DNA of 64,000 nt, from positions 186,001 to 250,000 of the forward strand of contig NZ_JADPKT010000084.1 in assembly GCF_023074075.1 (NCBI RefSeq), given 5' to 3'. The notes beneath the pieces are model-generated. The model was not told the DNA's origin. It searched no databases and saw nothing but the letters and a program-made list of their open reading frames with translations. Positions within the stretch are counted from its first letter, which is position 1, and the number at the start of each line of letters is the position of its first letter. This stretch comes from Bradyrhizobium sp. 138 (GTDB taxonomy: Bacteria; Pseudomonadota; Alphaproteobacteria; Rhizobiales; Xanthobacteraceae). The position numbers and the translations under genes are program-made. Positions 7,648-15,768 of the stretch are shown piece after piece.

Positions 7648-8577
7648 TCAGGCGGCGCGGTTGCCGCGCGCGATCTCCTTCTGCTTGTCGAATTCGGCGC
7701 GGCGGCGGGCGAGCTCTTCGGCTGAGAGCTGCGCGACGTTGTTGTAGTCGAGCTTCCAGGAGGCGTCCTCGCTCCAGCGCAGCGGCGATTGCATTGTGGT
7801 CTGCGGGCCGCTCGCGGTCTCCAGTAGACGCAGTGCCAGCTCGAGCGTCTGGGTCTGCGAGGCGACATCGTGCGGCTTGCCGGCCGAATTGCCGAGCGGG
7901 AAGTCGCTGAACAGGAAGCGCGGCACCGCCGCGTGCTCGATGATGTCCTTGGCGCAGCCCATGATCACGGTCGGAATGCCATTGGCTTCAAGGTGCCGCG
8001 CCACCAGTGCGGTGGTCTGGTGGCAGACCGGGCAGTTCGGCACCAGCACGGCGAGATCGACCTTGTCCGCAAGACAGCGCGAAAGAATCTCCGGCGCGTC
8101 GGTGTCGAGTGTGACGCGATGGCTGCGGTTGGTCGGCGCGCCGAAGAAGCGGGGGGCCACTTCGCCGATGCGGCCCGTAGCGGACGCCTTCAGGAGCTGC
8201 GGCAGCGGAAACCAGGTGCCGTTGTCGGTCGCGCTCGTGTGCTTGCGGTCGTAGCCGATGTGCGAGATGCGAAGGTCGTGCTGCTTCGAGGTGTCGCCGT
8301 CATAGACCTCATAGAATTTCGCAGCTCCGTTATACGCCGCGCCCGGCCCCTGGTCGCCCTTGGCGGGATCGTACGGCGCTGCGGTCGTGATGATGGTCAC
8401 CCGCGACTGCGCCAGCGGCTTTTTCAGCGGCTGGAACGGCGCCGCGGTGTAATGCGCCCAGCGATACGCCGTGGTGTAGCCGATCGCCGCGTAATAATCG
8501 CGCGTGCGCTGCATGTAGGGAACGGGAGCATCATAGTCGGGCGCAAAGCCGAATTCGTCGTCGCGCGGAGCGGACAT
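7648..8577 (-). CDS. GrdB-like protein (glycine/sarcosine/betaine reductase B family)
   Basis: 309 residues resembling the family of the reductase component B selenoprotein of clostridial glycine reductase, but with an ordinary CPVC motif (Cys182, Cys185) and no in-frame UGA. In aerobic alphaproteobacteria its reaction is not established. The segment VDLAVLVPNCPVCHQT followed by VARHLEANGIPTV looks like a thiol/disulfide active-site loop before a Rossmann-like strand. The next gene on the strand is a CoA-transferase. The family call is from memory of the pattern, so I hold it with moderate confidence. Confidence 0.68.
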   Translation of the reverse strand: MSAPRDDEFGFAPDYDAPVPYMQRTRDYYAAIGYTTAYRWAHYTAAPFQPLKKPLAQSRVTIITTAAPYDPAKGDQGPGAAYNGAAKFYEVYDGDTSKQHDLRISHIGYDRKHTSATDNGTWFPLPQLLKASATGRIGEVAPRFFGAPTNRSHRVTLDTDAPEILSRCLADKVDLAVLVPNCPVCHQTTALVARHLEANGIPTVIMGCAKDIIEHAAVPRFLFSDFPLGNSAGKPHDVASQTQTLELALRLLETASGPQTTMQSPLRWSEDASWKLDYNNVAQLSAEELARRRAEFDKQKEIARGNRAA

Positions 8578-8715
8578 GGGCGCGTCTCCTGGTTCTTGGT
8601 TAAGCCCAGACTAGAGATAGTTTTCGCGTTGCTCAACGGGGGGAGGGGCGGCGCAGGACAGGATTGCATTGCGCAATGGCTCGCCCTGCACGGGGGGGAG
8701 AGGCGAAGAAAGCAC

Positions 8716-9297
8716 CTACCTGAACACATGCAGCGCCACATATTGCAGCAGCATGATCGCCTTGGCGTCGATGATGCGGCCATCGGCGATCATCGCCAGC
8801 GCCTCGTCGATGCCGAGCTCCAGCACCTCGATGTCCTCGCCCTCGTGCTCCAGGCCGCCGCCGTCGCTGACCCGCATTTCAGGCTCGTACTCGGCGACGA
8901 AGAAATGCAGCTTCTCGGTGATGGCGCCCGGGCTCATGAAGGCCTCGAACACCTTGTGGACGTGGTGCAGGCGATAGCCGGTCTCCTCCTCGGCCTCGGC
9001 GCGGATGCGCTGCTCGGGCTCGGCGTTATCGAGCACGCCGGCGGCGGCCTCGATCAGCAGGTCGTCGTAGCCGCGGATGAAGGCCGGCAGGCGGAACTGG
9101 CGCACCAGGATCACGGTGCGCCGTGCGCGATTATACGGCAGCACGGCGGCGGCGTTGTCGCGCTCATAGGTCTCGCGGTGCTGCGTCTGCCACGCGCCAT
9201 TGGCGCGCCGGTAGTCGAACGTCGTGGTCTTCAGCGTGGTCCAGCCGTCCGAGAGCACGCGGACGTCCTTGATGCGGACGCGGTCGGAAATGGTCAT
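8716..9297 (-). CDS. nudK: NUDIX hydrolase, NudK-like (GDP-mannose pyrophosphatase)
   Basis: 193 residues of the ADP-ribose/GDP-mannose pyrophosphatase branch. N-terminal beta-domain KTTTFDYRRANG, followed by VILVRQFRLPAF and LIEAAAGVLD, then a NUDIX box whose RE is AE (AEAEEETGY). NudK cleaves GDP-mannose to GMP and mannose 1-phosphate. It sits in a minus-strand run with a GNAT enzyme and an FAD oxidase, 9 nt from the former. Confidence 0.82.
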   Translation of the reverse strand: MTISDRVRIKDVRVLSDGWTTLKTTTFDYRRANGAWQTQHRETYERDNAAAVLPYNRARRTVILVRQFRLPAFIRGYDDLLIEAAAGVLDNAEPEQRIRAEAEEETGYRLHHVHKVFEAFMSPGAITEKLHFFVAEYEPEMRVSDGGGLEHEGEDIEVLELGIDEALAMIADGRIIDAKAIMLLQYVALHVFR

Positions 9298-9306
9298 GGC
9301 TCGATC

Positions 9307-9750
9307 TCAGTTGCTTGGCGTGGTCGCGCGGCCGTCGAGCCACTTCTGGAACATCACGGATGTCGAAAGCTCGAAGCCCAGCGAGCCGTAAAACGCATTG
9401 GCCGGCGCATTCTCGCGGCGGACCAGCAGCTGCAGCTTCGAAATTCCAGCGGCGCGCAGCCAGTCCTCGGCCGCGGCCATGATGGCGCGGCCAAAGCCGC
9501 GCTTCTGGCAGTCTGGATCGACCGCGACGTAGTAGATCCAACCGCGATGGCCGTCATGGCCAACCATGATTGTTGCCACGATCGCGCCATTGTCGCGGCC
9601 GAGCAGGATGGTCGAGTTGTCGCGCCGCCGCGCCAGCGCGATGTCGGCATGCGGATCGTTCCAGGGACGCGTCAGGCCGCAGCGCTGCCACAGCGCCACC
9701 ACCGGCTGGATATCGGCATCGGTGATGGCGTCGATCGCAAGACTATTCAC
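9307..9750 (-). CDS. GNAT-family acetyltransferase
   Basis: 147 residues with a GNAT fold. The acetyl-CoA loop is in VDPDCQKRGFGRAIM, and NAPANAFYGSLGFE is the family C-terminal motif. It resembles YpeA-type enzymes of unknown substrate. A GTG start at 9750 overlaps the TGA of the upstream oxidase gene by 3 nt, so translation is probably coupled. Confidence 0.88.
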   Translation of the reverse strand: MNSLAIDAITDADIQPVVALWQRCGLTRPWNDPHADIALARRRDNSTILLGRDNGAIVATIMVGHDGHRGWIYYVAVDPDCQKRGFGRAIMAAAEDWLRAAGISKLQLLVRRENAPANAFYGSLGFELSTSVMFQKWLDGRATTPSN

Positions 9751-11174
9751 AGCACTTTCCCCGGATTCATGATTCCGCGCGGATCGAGCATCGCCTTGAT
9801 GGCGCGCATCAGCTCGATCGCGGTCTTGTCCTTGACGTCGGGCAGCTCGTCGCGCTTGAGCACGCCGATGCCGTGCTCGGCCGAGATCGAGCCGCCCATG
9901 CGCAGCACGATCGCGAACACCACCGCGTTCATCTCGTGCCAGCGCGCCAGAAAATCCGCGGTGTCGCCGCCGATCGGCTGGCTGACATTGTAATGCAGAT
10001 TGCCATCGCCGAGATGGCCGAACGGCACCGGCCGCGCGCCGGGGATCAGCTTCACCACCGCGGCATCGGCCTCGGCGATGAATTCAGGCACGGCCGCGAC
10101 CGGCACGGAGATGTCGTGCTTGATCGAGCCGCCCTCCGGCTTCTGCGCCGAAGACATCTCGTCGCGCAGCTTCCAGAAGCCGGCGCGCTGGGTGAGGTTG
10201 GCGGCGATCACGGCGTCGTCGACGATCTCCTCCTCCATGGCGCGGGCCAGGATCGTCTCCAGCGGCGTGCGAGCATCATCGCCGGGCGAAGACAACTCCA
10301 TGAGCACGTACCAGGGATGCTTCTCGGCAAGCGGATCGCGCACGTCGATGCCGTGCTTGATCGAGAACTCCACCGCCATCTCCGACAGCAGCTCGAAACT
10401 CGTCAGCGCATTGGCAGCTTCGCTCTGCGCGATCGTGAGCAGCTTGAGCGCCGCCGCCGGCGACTTCAGCCCGACGAACGCGGTCTCGACCGCCCGCGGC
10501 TTCGGAAACAGTTTGAGCGTTGCCGCGGTGATGATGCCGAGCGTGCCTTCTGCGCCGATGAAGAGGTTGTGCAGATTGTAGCCGGTGTTGTCCTTCTTCA
10601 GCTTCGAGAGAGCATTGAGCACGCGCCCGTCGGCCAGCACCACCTCGAGCCCCAGCGCCATCTCGCGCGCGACGCCGTAGGCGAGCGCGGCGGTGCCACC
10701 GGCATTGGTCGAGAGATTGCCGCCGATGGTGCAGCTGCCTTCGGCCCCCAGCGACAGCGGAAACAGCCGGTCCACCTCCACCGCCTTCGCTTGCGCGATC
10801 TGCAGCACGACGCCGGCTTCGCAGGTCATGGTGTTGGAGGCGGTGTCGACCTCGCGGATCTTGTCCAGGCGCCGCAGCGACACCACGACTTCGCCATTGT
10901 GCGGCGTCTGCCCGCCGACGAGCCCGGTGTTGCCGCCCTGCGGCACCAGCGCGATGTTGTGCGCGGAAGCGAGCTTGCAGATCTCCGAGACCTCCGCCGT
11001 CGAGCCCGGGCGCAGCACCAGCGGCGAGCGGCCGTGGAACAGATTGCGCTCTTCGGTGAGGTAGGGCTCGATGTCGGTCGCATCGGTGATGGCATGGCGT
11101 TCGCCGACGATCTTGCGGAATTGCGCGATCAATTCGGGCGCAAGCGGCGGGGTGGCGGATTGATTGACGTTCAT
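9747..11174 (-). CDS. FAD-linked oxidase, D-lactate / D-2-hydroxyglutarate dehydrogenase type
   Basis: 475 residues. PCMH-type FAD domain with VPQGGNTGLVGGQ and GGNLSTNAGG, and a C-terminal cap ending HGIGVLKRDEL, GIMNPGKVL. The C-terminal metal-site HLGDGNLHYNV is present. Such enzymes oxidise D-2-hydroxyacids and pass electrons to a flavoprotein or quinone. An ATG at 11192 in frame is also possible, but MNVNQSA at 11174 fits the usual N-terminus. It heads the operon with the GNAT and NUDIX genes. Confidence 0.88.
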   Translation of the reverse strand: MNVNQSATPPLAPELIAQFRKIVGERHAITDATDIEPYLTEERNLFHGRSPLVLRPGSTAEVSEICKLASAHNIALVPQGGNTGLVGGQTPHNGEVVVSLRRLDKIREVDTASNTMTCEAGVVLQIAQAKAVEVDRLFPLSLGAEGSCTIGGNLSTNAGGTAALAYGVAREMALGLEVVLADGRVLNALSKLKKDNTGYNLHNLFIGAEGTLGIITAATLKLFPKPRAVETAFVGLKSPAAALKLLTIAQSEAANALTSFELLSEMAVEFSIKHGIDVRDPLAEKHPWYVLMELSSPGDDARTPLETILARAMEEEIVDDAVIAANLTQRAGFWKLRDEMSSAQKPEGGSIKHDISVPVAAVPEFIAEADAAVVKLIPGARPVPFGHLGDGNLHYNVSQPIGGDTADFLARWHEMNAVVFAIVLRMGGSISAEHGIGVLKRDELPDVKDKTAIELMRAIKAMLDPRGIMNPGKVL

Positions 11175-11206
11175 TCTCGTGTCTCTTCTCAAGCGTCTTA
11201 CTCTTT

Positions 11207-11276
11207 GCGCATGATCTTGTCGGAAAACCGCTGCACACTTTGCGCTAACGCGGCCCTCCGGGTCCGGATCATGCGC
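11207..11276. repeat. Rhizobiales palindromic repeat, GCATGATC...GATCATGC type
   Basis: GCGCATGATC at the left pairs with GGATCATGCGC at the right; the internal text CGGAAAACCGCTGCACACTTT matches the element at 46542. It lies between the FAD oxidase and tsaC and touches the tsaC stop codon. Confidence 0.8.
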
Positions 11277-12283
11277 TATCGTGCCACCGCCGCCCGGCGC
11301 AGCCGGTCGTTGATCGCTTCGCCGAGGCCGTCCTCGGGCACCGTCATTACCGCGATCGCCCGCGGGCTCTTCGCATCGAGCTCGCGAAGATAGCCGAACA
11401 GATTGGCGGCGGCTTCATCGAGATCAGCTGTGGGCGACAAATTCATGACGACGCAGGCGGCATCAACGCCGGGCAGCCGCACAGGGCCGAACGCGAGCAG
11501 GGCCTCGCCCGGCGCCACCTCACGCGCATCGAGCCGCACAGGGGCGCGCGGCGCGTAATGCGAGGCCAGCATGCCCGGGGCCAGCGGCTGGCTGTCATCG
11601 CTTTCGGCGTCCAGCGGCGGCCGCGCCAGCGGCTCGCCCAGCACCGCCTCGATCCGTTCGCGCGACAGCCCGCCGGGCCGCAGCAGCATCGGCGTCTCGA
11701 AGCAGCCCACGATGGTCGATTCGACGCCGACCTCGACCGGTCCGCCGTCAATGATGAGGTCGATCCGTCCCGATAAGTCGCTCTCGACATGGGCGGCCAG
11801 CGTCGGCGAGACGTGGCCGGAGACGTTGGCCGACGGCGCCACCACGGCCCCGCCGAAGGCGCGCAGGATCGCCTGCGCGACCGGGTGGGCGGGAATCCGG
11901 ATCGCCACGGTGTCGAGGCCGGCGGTGGCGAGATCCGCCACCGGGCAGCCCTCCGTCTTCGGCACCACCAGCGTCAGCGGCCCCGGCCAGAACGCCTCGG
12001 CGAGCCTCAACGCGCGCGCGTCGAACCGCCCGATCCGCCGCGCGGCTTTGAGGTCGGCGACATGGGCGATCAGCGGATTGAATGCCGGGCGCCCCTTGGC
12101 GGCGTAGAGATGGGCGATCGCCGTGGCATTGGCGGCGTCCGCCCCGAGCCCGTAGACCGTCTCGGTCGGAAACGCGACCAGCCCGCCGGCGGCCAAGGCC
12201 CTGGCGGCCGCCTCCGCGCCGGCCGCGCCGGCCGGTAAAATCAGCGTTTCAAGGCCCGTTTTCACAGGGACAAAATTCCTCAT
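11276..12283 (-). CDS. tsaC: L-threonylcarbamoyladenylate synthase (Sua5 type)
   Basis: 335 residues. The N-terminal YrdC domain (about 15-200) has LVAFPTETVYGLG, KGRPAFNPLIAHV and SANVSG, which bind Thr, bicarbonate and ATP. The C-terminal Sua5 domain follows the PGMLASHYAPRAP linker. The product, threonylcarbamoyl-AMP, is used to make t6A37 in ANN-decoding tRNAs. The longer ORF back to 12361 is rejected because it runs through the tRNA-Pro gene on the other strand; ATG 12283 begins the recognisable protein. Confidence 0.92.
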   Translation of the reverse strand: MRNFVPVKTGLETLILPAGAAGAEAAARALAAGGLVAFPTETVYGLGADAANATAIAHLYAAKGRPAFNPLIAHVADLKAARRIGRFDARALRLAEAFWPGPLTLVVPKTEGCPVADLATAGLDTVAIRIPAHPVAQAILRAFGGAVVAPSANVSGHVSPTLAAHVESDLSGRIDLIIDGGPVEVGVESTIVGCFETPMLLRPGGLSRERIEAVLGEPLARPPLDAESDDSQPLAPGMLASHYAPRAPVRLDAREVAPGEALLAFGPVRLPGVDAACVVMNLSPTADLDEAAANLFGYLRELDAKSPRAIAVMTVPEDGLGEAINDRLRRAAVAR

Positions 12284-12333
12284 CTCGGCCGCTTGCGGTG
12301 CGTCAAACCCGACGCTATAAGCCGCCTTCTTGT

Positions 12334-12410
12334 CGGAGTGTGGCTCAGCCCGGTAGAGCACTGCGTTCGGGACGCAGGGGTCGCAGGTTCGAATCCTGCC
12401 ACTCCGACCA
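12334..12410 (+). tRNA. tRNA-Pro (CGG anticodon)
   Basis: 77 nt including an encoded CCA end. Acceptor CGGAGTG pairs with CACTCCG; anticodon arm CTGCG-TTCGGGA-CGCAG gives anticodon CGG; the T arm is CGCAGG-TTCGAAT-CCTGC. C1 pairing with G72 is typical of tRNA-Pro. It reads CCG, a frequent codon in this GC-rich genome. Confidence 0.96.
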
Positions 12411-12555
12411 TTCTTCCAAAAGTTGACGTTTTCCAGAGGCTTGGCGGACCGGCCGCCGGCGCCTCGGAACGCCTTATTGCAACGATTTTCGGGGCGGGTC
12501 CACGGCCGATTTGGCTGGGCAGGGCCGCTTGTCGCCGCGGCATGGCTTGTCAGGT

Positions 12556-12954
12556 TCAGGATGCCCCGGCCGGCCGGGGCTCAAACGAGACCACGACCCG
12601 CTTGGCCTTGATCCGGCCGTGCACGCCATAGCTGGACTTGACGCTTAGTGTCGTGCCGTCGGGATCGATCTTTGTGTCGAGCCCGAACATGATTCCGGCT
12701 TCCGTGAAGTCTGACAGCTGGACTTCGATCAACTCAAAGATGGTGAATGTGACGTCGACATGCTTGGTCAGCACGAAATGGCCGCGTGAGTCGACCTCTG
12801 ACGTGATCTGGAATGCGCGGGCGACGAGCCGGCTTGGCGCGCCCTGGTGAAGCTCCAGCTGCAACAACGTTGCATCGTGAAACGAGGGAACGCCTTCGAA
12901 CCAGGCGCACAATGCTGCGCCGCCTTCCAGTTCAGCAATCGTCGCTTTCGCCAT
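12556..12954 (-). CDS. Hypothetical protein, possibly Imm50-like
   Basis: 132 residues, mostly beta. The N-terminal LCAWFEGVPSFHDATLLQLEL resembles the W-x(4-6)-PSFHDAE start of immunity-type (Imm50) proteins, and the rest alternates short strands with charged turns. I am not certain of the family. No toxin partner is adjacent; it lies between tRNA-Pro and the BrnTA pair in an accessory-looking stretch. The start at 12954 is the first ATG. Confidence 0.5.
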   Translation of the reverse strand: MAKATIAELEGGAALCAWFEGVPSFHDATLLQLELHQGAPSRLVARAFQITSEVDSRGHFVLTKHVDVTFTIFELIEVQLSDFTEAGIMFGLDTKIDPDGTTLSVKSSYGVHGRIKAKRVVVSFEPRPAGAS

Positions 12955-13028
12955 TGATCAGTTCTTATAGTGAGCGCGCTTGTGCCGACGCTTGAGTGCC
13001 AAGCTTGGTAACGCCCTAGTCTTGGGCG

Positions 13029-13316
13029 CTAGATCGATTTTTGAGCCTTCTTGACGGCCTTCAGAAGCGCATCGTCGATCCGGCTCTGCCATCCGCGCCC
13101 GGAGGCCTTGAAATGGTCGATCACGGCGGGGCTCAATCGCAGCGACACGAGCTTCTTTGTAGGTGCCTTGTTGGGACCTCGGCCTCTGCGCATCCCAGGG
13201 AGGACTTCGTCGAACGGTTTGGCTTTCGCCATATCGCTCTCGGTCCATTCCGGATTGTTGCTCACCGCGCGCATATCGTTCGCGGTGTAGCGTTTGTTAG
13301 CGGCGGTTCGCTTCAT
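13029..13316 (-). CDS. brnA: BrnA-family antitoxin
   Basis: 95 residues. The C-terminal ribbon-helix-helix domain is visible in KLVSLRLSPAVIDHFKASG and GWQSRIDDALLKAV. BrnA dimers bind and neutralise the BrnT ribonuclease and repress their own operon. The ATG at 13316 starts the family N-terminus (MKRTAANKRY); an upstream in-frame start at 13379 would overlap brnT far more. The two genes overlap by 20 nt, toxin first, as in other brnTA loci. Confidence 0.9.
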   Translation of the reverse strand: MKRTAANKRYTANDMRAVSNNPEWTESDMAKAKPFDEVLPGMRRGRGPNKAPTKKLVSLRLSPAVIDHFKASGRGWQSRIDDALLKAVKKAQKSI

Positions 13317-13557
13317 AGAGTTGTGTTTCCTTCTTGCTGGCAGGGCGCATGCTGATGATGCTGACGGCCTCATTGCCATAGATGGCGAAGATCACCGAAA
13401 TGACGCCGCGGATATTTACACCGATAGCCCGATAGCGGTTGAGCGCGGCTTGACGAACTAAGGCAGTATCGAAGAACCGGTCATTGAGATCAGCGAAATC
13501 CATCCCGTGCTTGTCGAGATTGGCCAGGCGCTTCGGTTCGTCCCAGATGATCTTCAC
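13297..13557 (-). CDS. brnT: BrnT-family toxin (ribonuclease)
   Basis: 86 residues, RelE-like BrnT fold. It starts MKIIWDEPKRLANLDKHG, the conserved W-D-x3-R-x2-N-x2-K-H-G-x-D/S-F signature, and ends with ISMRPASKKE, which holds the conserved Arg of the active site. It inhibits translation by RNA cleavage until bound by BrnA. The start is GTG, with the 26-bp palindrome one base before it and no Shine-Dalgarno sequence visible. Confidence 0.9.
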   Translation of the reverse strand: MKIIWDEPKRLANLDKHGMDFADLNDRFFDTALVRQAALNRYRAIGVNIRGVISVIFAIYGNEAVSIISMRPASKKETQLYEANRR

Positions 13558-13558
13558 T

Positions 13559-13584
13559 GATTATTTTGTATCTACAAAATAATC
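13559..13584. promoter_or_regulatory. Perfect palindrome upstream of brnTA, probable BrnA operator
   Basis: 12-bp arms GATTATTTTGTA and TACAAAATAATC around a 2-nt centre, one base before the brnT GTG. Its AT-rich text contains -10-like sequence on the minus strand, so repressor binding would block the promoter. Confidence 0.7.
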
Positions 13585-13637
13585 CATCGTCAATGGCCGG
13601 CAGAATGGCTTGTCTGATGACATGCCCCCAGACGTCT

Positions 13638-13962
13638 CTACCTCCGCGCCACCAGCACGCCCACCAGAAACGCCACCATCAGCGACGGCAGCGGCGCCTC
13701 TCAAACCATGTCGCGCACGACATCCGGCCAGTGCTGTTCCGGGACCAGTCTCGGCGATCCACCTTGGGCGTCGGCTCGATGCCCCAGTGTGATGCGAGCT
13801 CGGCGATCTCGCTTTGCGCCAGGCGCTGGCTGTCGCAGACGCGGAAGATCGCGGCCTCGAAGCGCTCACGCGGCGCGAGCCGCATCAGCGTCGCGACGGC
13901 GGTGCGCAACGTCATCTCGCCAAACCTTGCAGCCGCACCTGCTCCTCGGGGTCGGACGTCAT
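13638..13962 (-). pseudogene. Frameshifted copy of the small membrane-anchored gene at 14797
   Basis: Near-identical to the intact gene at 14797-15123 over its whole length, but with two single-base losses: one after the codons for EEQVRLQG (GTTTGG against GTTTTGG) and one near IEPTP (GATCCACC against GATCGCACG). The first puts a stop shortly after the start. The C-terminal GVLVARR end is still readable in another frame. The copy lies about 1.1 kb from its parent in the same orientation, so it is a decayed duplicate. Confidence 0.75.
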
Positions 13963-14181
13963 GCGAAATCCCTCACAGCGCGAAATGGCGCGCGAGGGAG
14001 AAGGCCGCCGTCGCGGAACCGGACCAGCACCGGACCAGCGTGGATACCGCGCCCGCCCCGCCGCTCACGAGATGGGATCGCGTCAGCTGTCCGGTCATGA
14101 TCGTGCTCCTTGCTCTCATGGAAAGGGCGGCCGTGGAGCTTTTTCCTCGCATCACACTCATCTTCGAGTTCGTGGAATGGG

Positions 14182-14260
14182 GTAGAGCCCTTGCGAAACC
14201 CATCACCTTTGCCTTTTGAGAGGGTTTCGATGGGTTTTCGCTCCGCTCTACCCATCCTAC
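14182..14260. repeat. Inverted repeat, GTAGAGC...GCTCTAC type
   Basis: GTAGAGCCCTTGCGAAACCCATC on the left is complementary, with a few mismatches, to GATGGGTTTTCGCTCCGCTCTAC on the right. It is another dispersed-repeat family, in the decayed stretch between the pseudogene and the next gene. Confidence 0.65.
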
Positions 14261-14339
14261 GCACTGTTCGGAGCCCCGCAAACGCGAGCGGCGCGGCCGT
14301 GATCGGCCGCGCCGCTGTGACCTTGCGACGTGAAGGGCA

Positions 14340-14636
14340 TTAGTCCTCGTAGGGTGCGTAGGCTGATGTGCCCAAGCGAGGCTCGTCATAGCCGTAGCCC
14401 GGGCCCCAATAGCCGTAGGTGTTGGCGGGGTGCCAACCGCCGATGCGCTGGCATTGGCCGACGCCTGCCATCAATTGGCCGCCGTTCATAGCCGGGCCAG
14501 CAGCGCCGACAGCTTCTCCACTGGGTGTCGTACACCAGCCGGGACCGCGCCCCGCAGCGAGGCTGGGGCTTGCAGTTGCGAGCGGCAAAATCGCGGCCAG
14601 AGTTGCGGCGACGCTCACGAGTTTCGTACGTGTCAT
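14340..14636 (-). CDS. Small secreted Gly/Tyr-rich protein
   Basis: 98 residues with a signal peptide (LAAILPLATASPSLA, cleavage near residue 28). The mature part is rich in Gly, Trp and Tyr, with YGYWGPGYGYDEP near the C-terminus, and contains two Cys (WCTTP, GQCQR). Hypothetical family with no known role. ATG 14636 follows a plausible ribosome-binding site better than 14648. Confidence 0.6.
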   Translation of the reverse strand: MTRTKLVSVAATLAAILPLATASPSLAAGRGPGWCTTPSGEAVGAAGPAMNGGQLMAGVGQCQRIGGWHPANTYGYWGPGYGYDEPRLGTSAYAPYED

Positions 14637-14796
14637 GGTTGTCTCCATGTTCGAGGTTTAACGGGGGACCAATCCCTCCTCCCAAGAGACGTTCCGTGCG
14701 GAGCGGTCGCGATTTCGCGAGCGAAAAGGGTTTCCTCGGGTTTCACGGAACGCCGCTAATCCATTCACGTGAGCGCGTCGTTGCGAGCGCGCATCA

Positions 14797-15123
14797 TCAT
14801 CTGCGAGCGATCAGCACGCCCACCAGAAACGCCACCATCAGCGACGGCAGCGGTGCCTCTCGCACCATGTCACGCACGACATCCGGCCAGTGCTGTTCCG
14901 GGACCAGTCTCGGCGATCGCACGTTTGGCGTCGGCTCGATGCCCCAGTGTGATGCGAGCTCGGCGATCTCGCTTTGCGCCAGGCGCACGTCGTCGCGGAC
15001 GCGGAAGATCGTGGCCTCGACGCGCTCGCGCGGCGCAAGCTGCATCAGCGTCGCGACGGCGGTGCGCAACGTCATCTCGCCAAAACCTTGCAGCCTCACC
15101 TGCTCCTCGGGGTCCGACGTCAT
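14797..15123 (-). CDS. Small single-pass membrane protein (intact copy)
   Basis: 108 residues. A soluble helical N-terminal part (MTSDPEEQVRLQGFGEM, LAPRERVEATIFRV, SEIAELASHWGIEP) is followed by one C-terminal membrane segment (LPSLMVAFLVGVLIARR). The tail-anchored design with a charged RR end recalls DUF883/ElaB-like stress proteins, but I do not recognise the family. A decayed duplicate lies at 13638. The start at 15123 is supported because the duplicate conserves the same N-terminus. A small tandem duplication (AAATCCCTCACAGCGC) lies just before the start. Confidence 0.62.
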   Translation of the reverse strand: MTSDPEEQVRLQGFGEMTLRTAVATLMQLAPRERVEATIFRVRDDVRLAQSEIAELASHWGIEPTPNVRSPRLVPEQHWPDVVRDMVREAPLPSLMVAFLVGVLIARR

Positions 15124-15268
15124 GCCCAATCCCTCACAGCGCCAAAATCCCTCACAGCGCAAAGTGGCGCGCGAGGGCGAAGGCCGCCGTCTTGCTCCAT
15201 GCTCTCATGGAAATGGCGATCGTGGGAGCTTGGTTCCTTCGGGCACGCCAGCGAATCGCAGCCGCCGG

Positions 15269-15493
15269 CTACTTCCGCAGCAGCTCGCTCAAGGCCGCCG
15301 TCGCCTCGGCGCAGCGGATGTCGTCGATCTCGCGCGACAGGCTGAGCGCGCTCGCTCTCAGCTCTTCGAGCGTCCAGCTATCCGGCTGCTGGCTTTCGAG
15401 TTGACCGAGACGCTTGTTCAGATCGTCCAGTCTCGATTGGAGCTGCCCGATGCTGGCATCCCCATTCACTTTCCAAACGCGTTGTGCACGCAT
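15269..15493 (-). CDS. Small coiled-coil protein
   Basis: 74 residues. Heptad-spaced Leu/Ile in IGQLQSRLDDLNKRLGQLES predict a coiled coil at about 13-32, followed by a second helix (LEELRASALSLSREIDD). No signal peptide. AGGGGAA precedes the ATG at 15493 by 6 nt, which rules against the in-frame extension to 15655. Function unknown. Confidence 0.6.
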   Translation of the reverse strand: MRAQRVWKVNGDASIGQLQSRLDDLNKRLGQLESQQPDSWTLEELRASALSLSREIDDIRCAEATAALSELLRK

Positions 15494-15768
15494 CGTCGTT
15501 CCCCTGATCGTCTCACGGCCTTGTGAGAGCGGTTCGTGGCCGGAATGGGAGTTTGTTTTGTCCGGCTTCAGACGGTGGGGAACCGTTGCATATTCGCAAC
15601 GAAGTTCCTGGATTTTCGCGAGCGCTCGCCGCGGGCCCCACGATGATACCCGCAAGGCACGGAATTTGATTGTGTCCCATCACGACGATGGGCGAGCCGG
15701 CTTGTGCGCGCGGTGCGCCGCTCGATAGGCTCATGCCGGACGCACTTCGGGACATGAAGGAATGACGC

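Noticed and set aside
7648..8577. Selenocysteine in the GrdB-like gene
   Set aside because: The active-site motif is CPVC with normal Cys codons, and there is no in-frame TGA before the end.
12284..12361. N-terminal extension of tsaC up to 12361
   Set aside because: It would translate the complement of the tRNA-Pro gene; ATG 12283 starts the recognisable protein.
12958..13248. ORF overlapping brnA in another frame
   Set aside because: Shadow of brnA; no family features and no ribosome-binding site.
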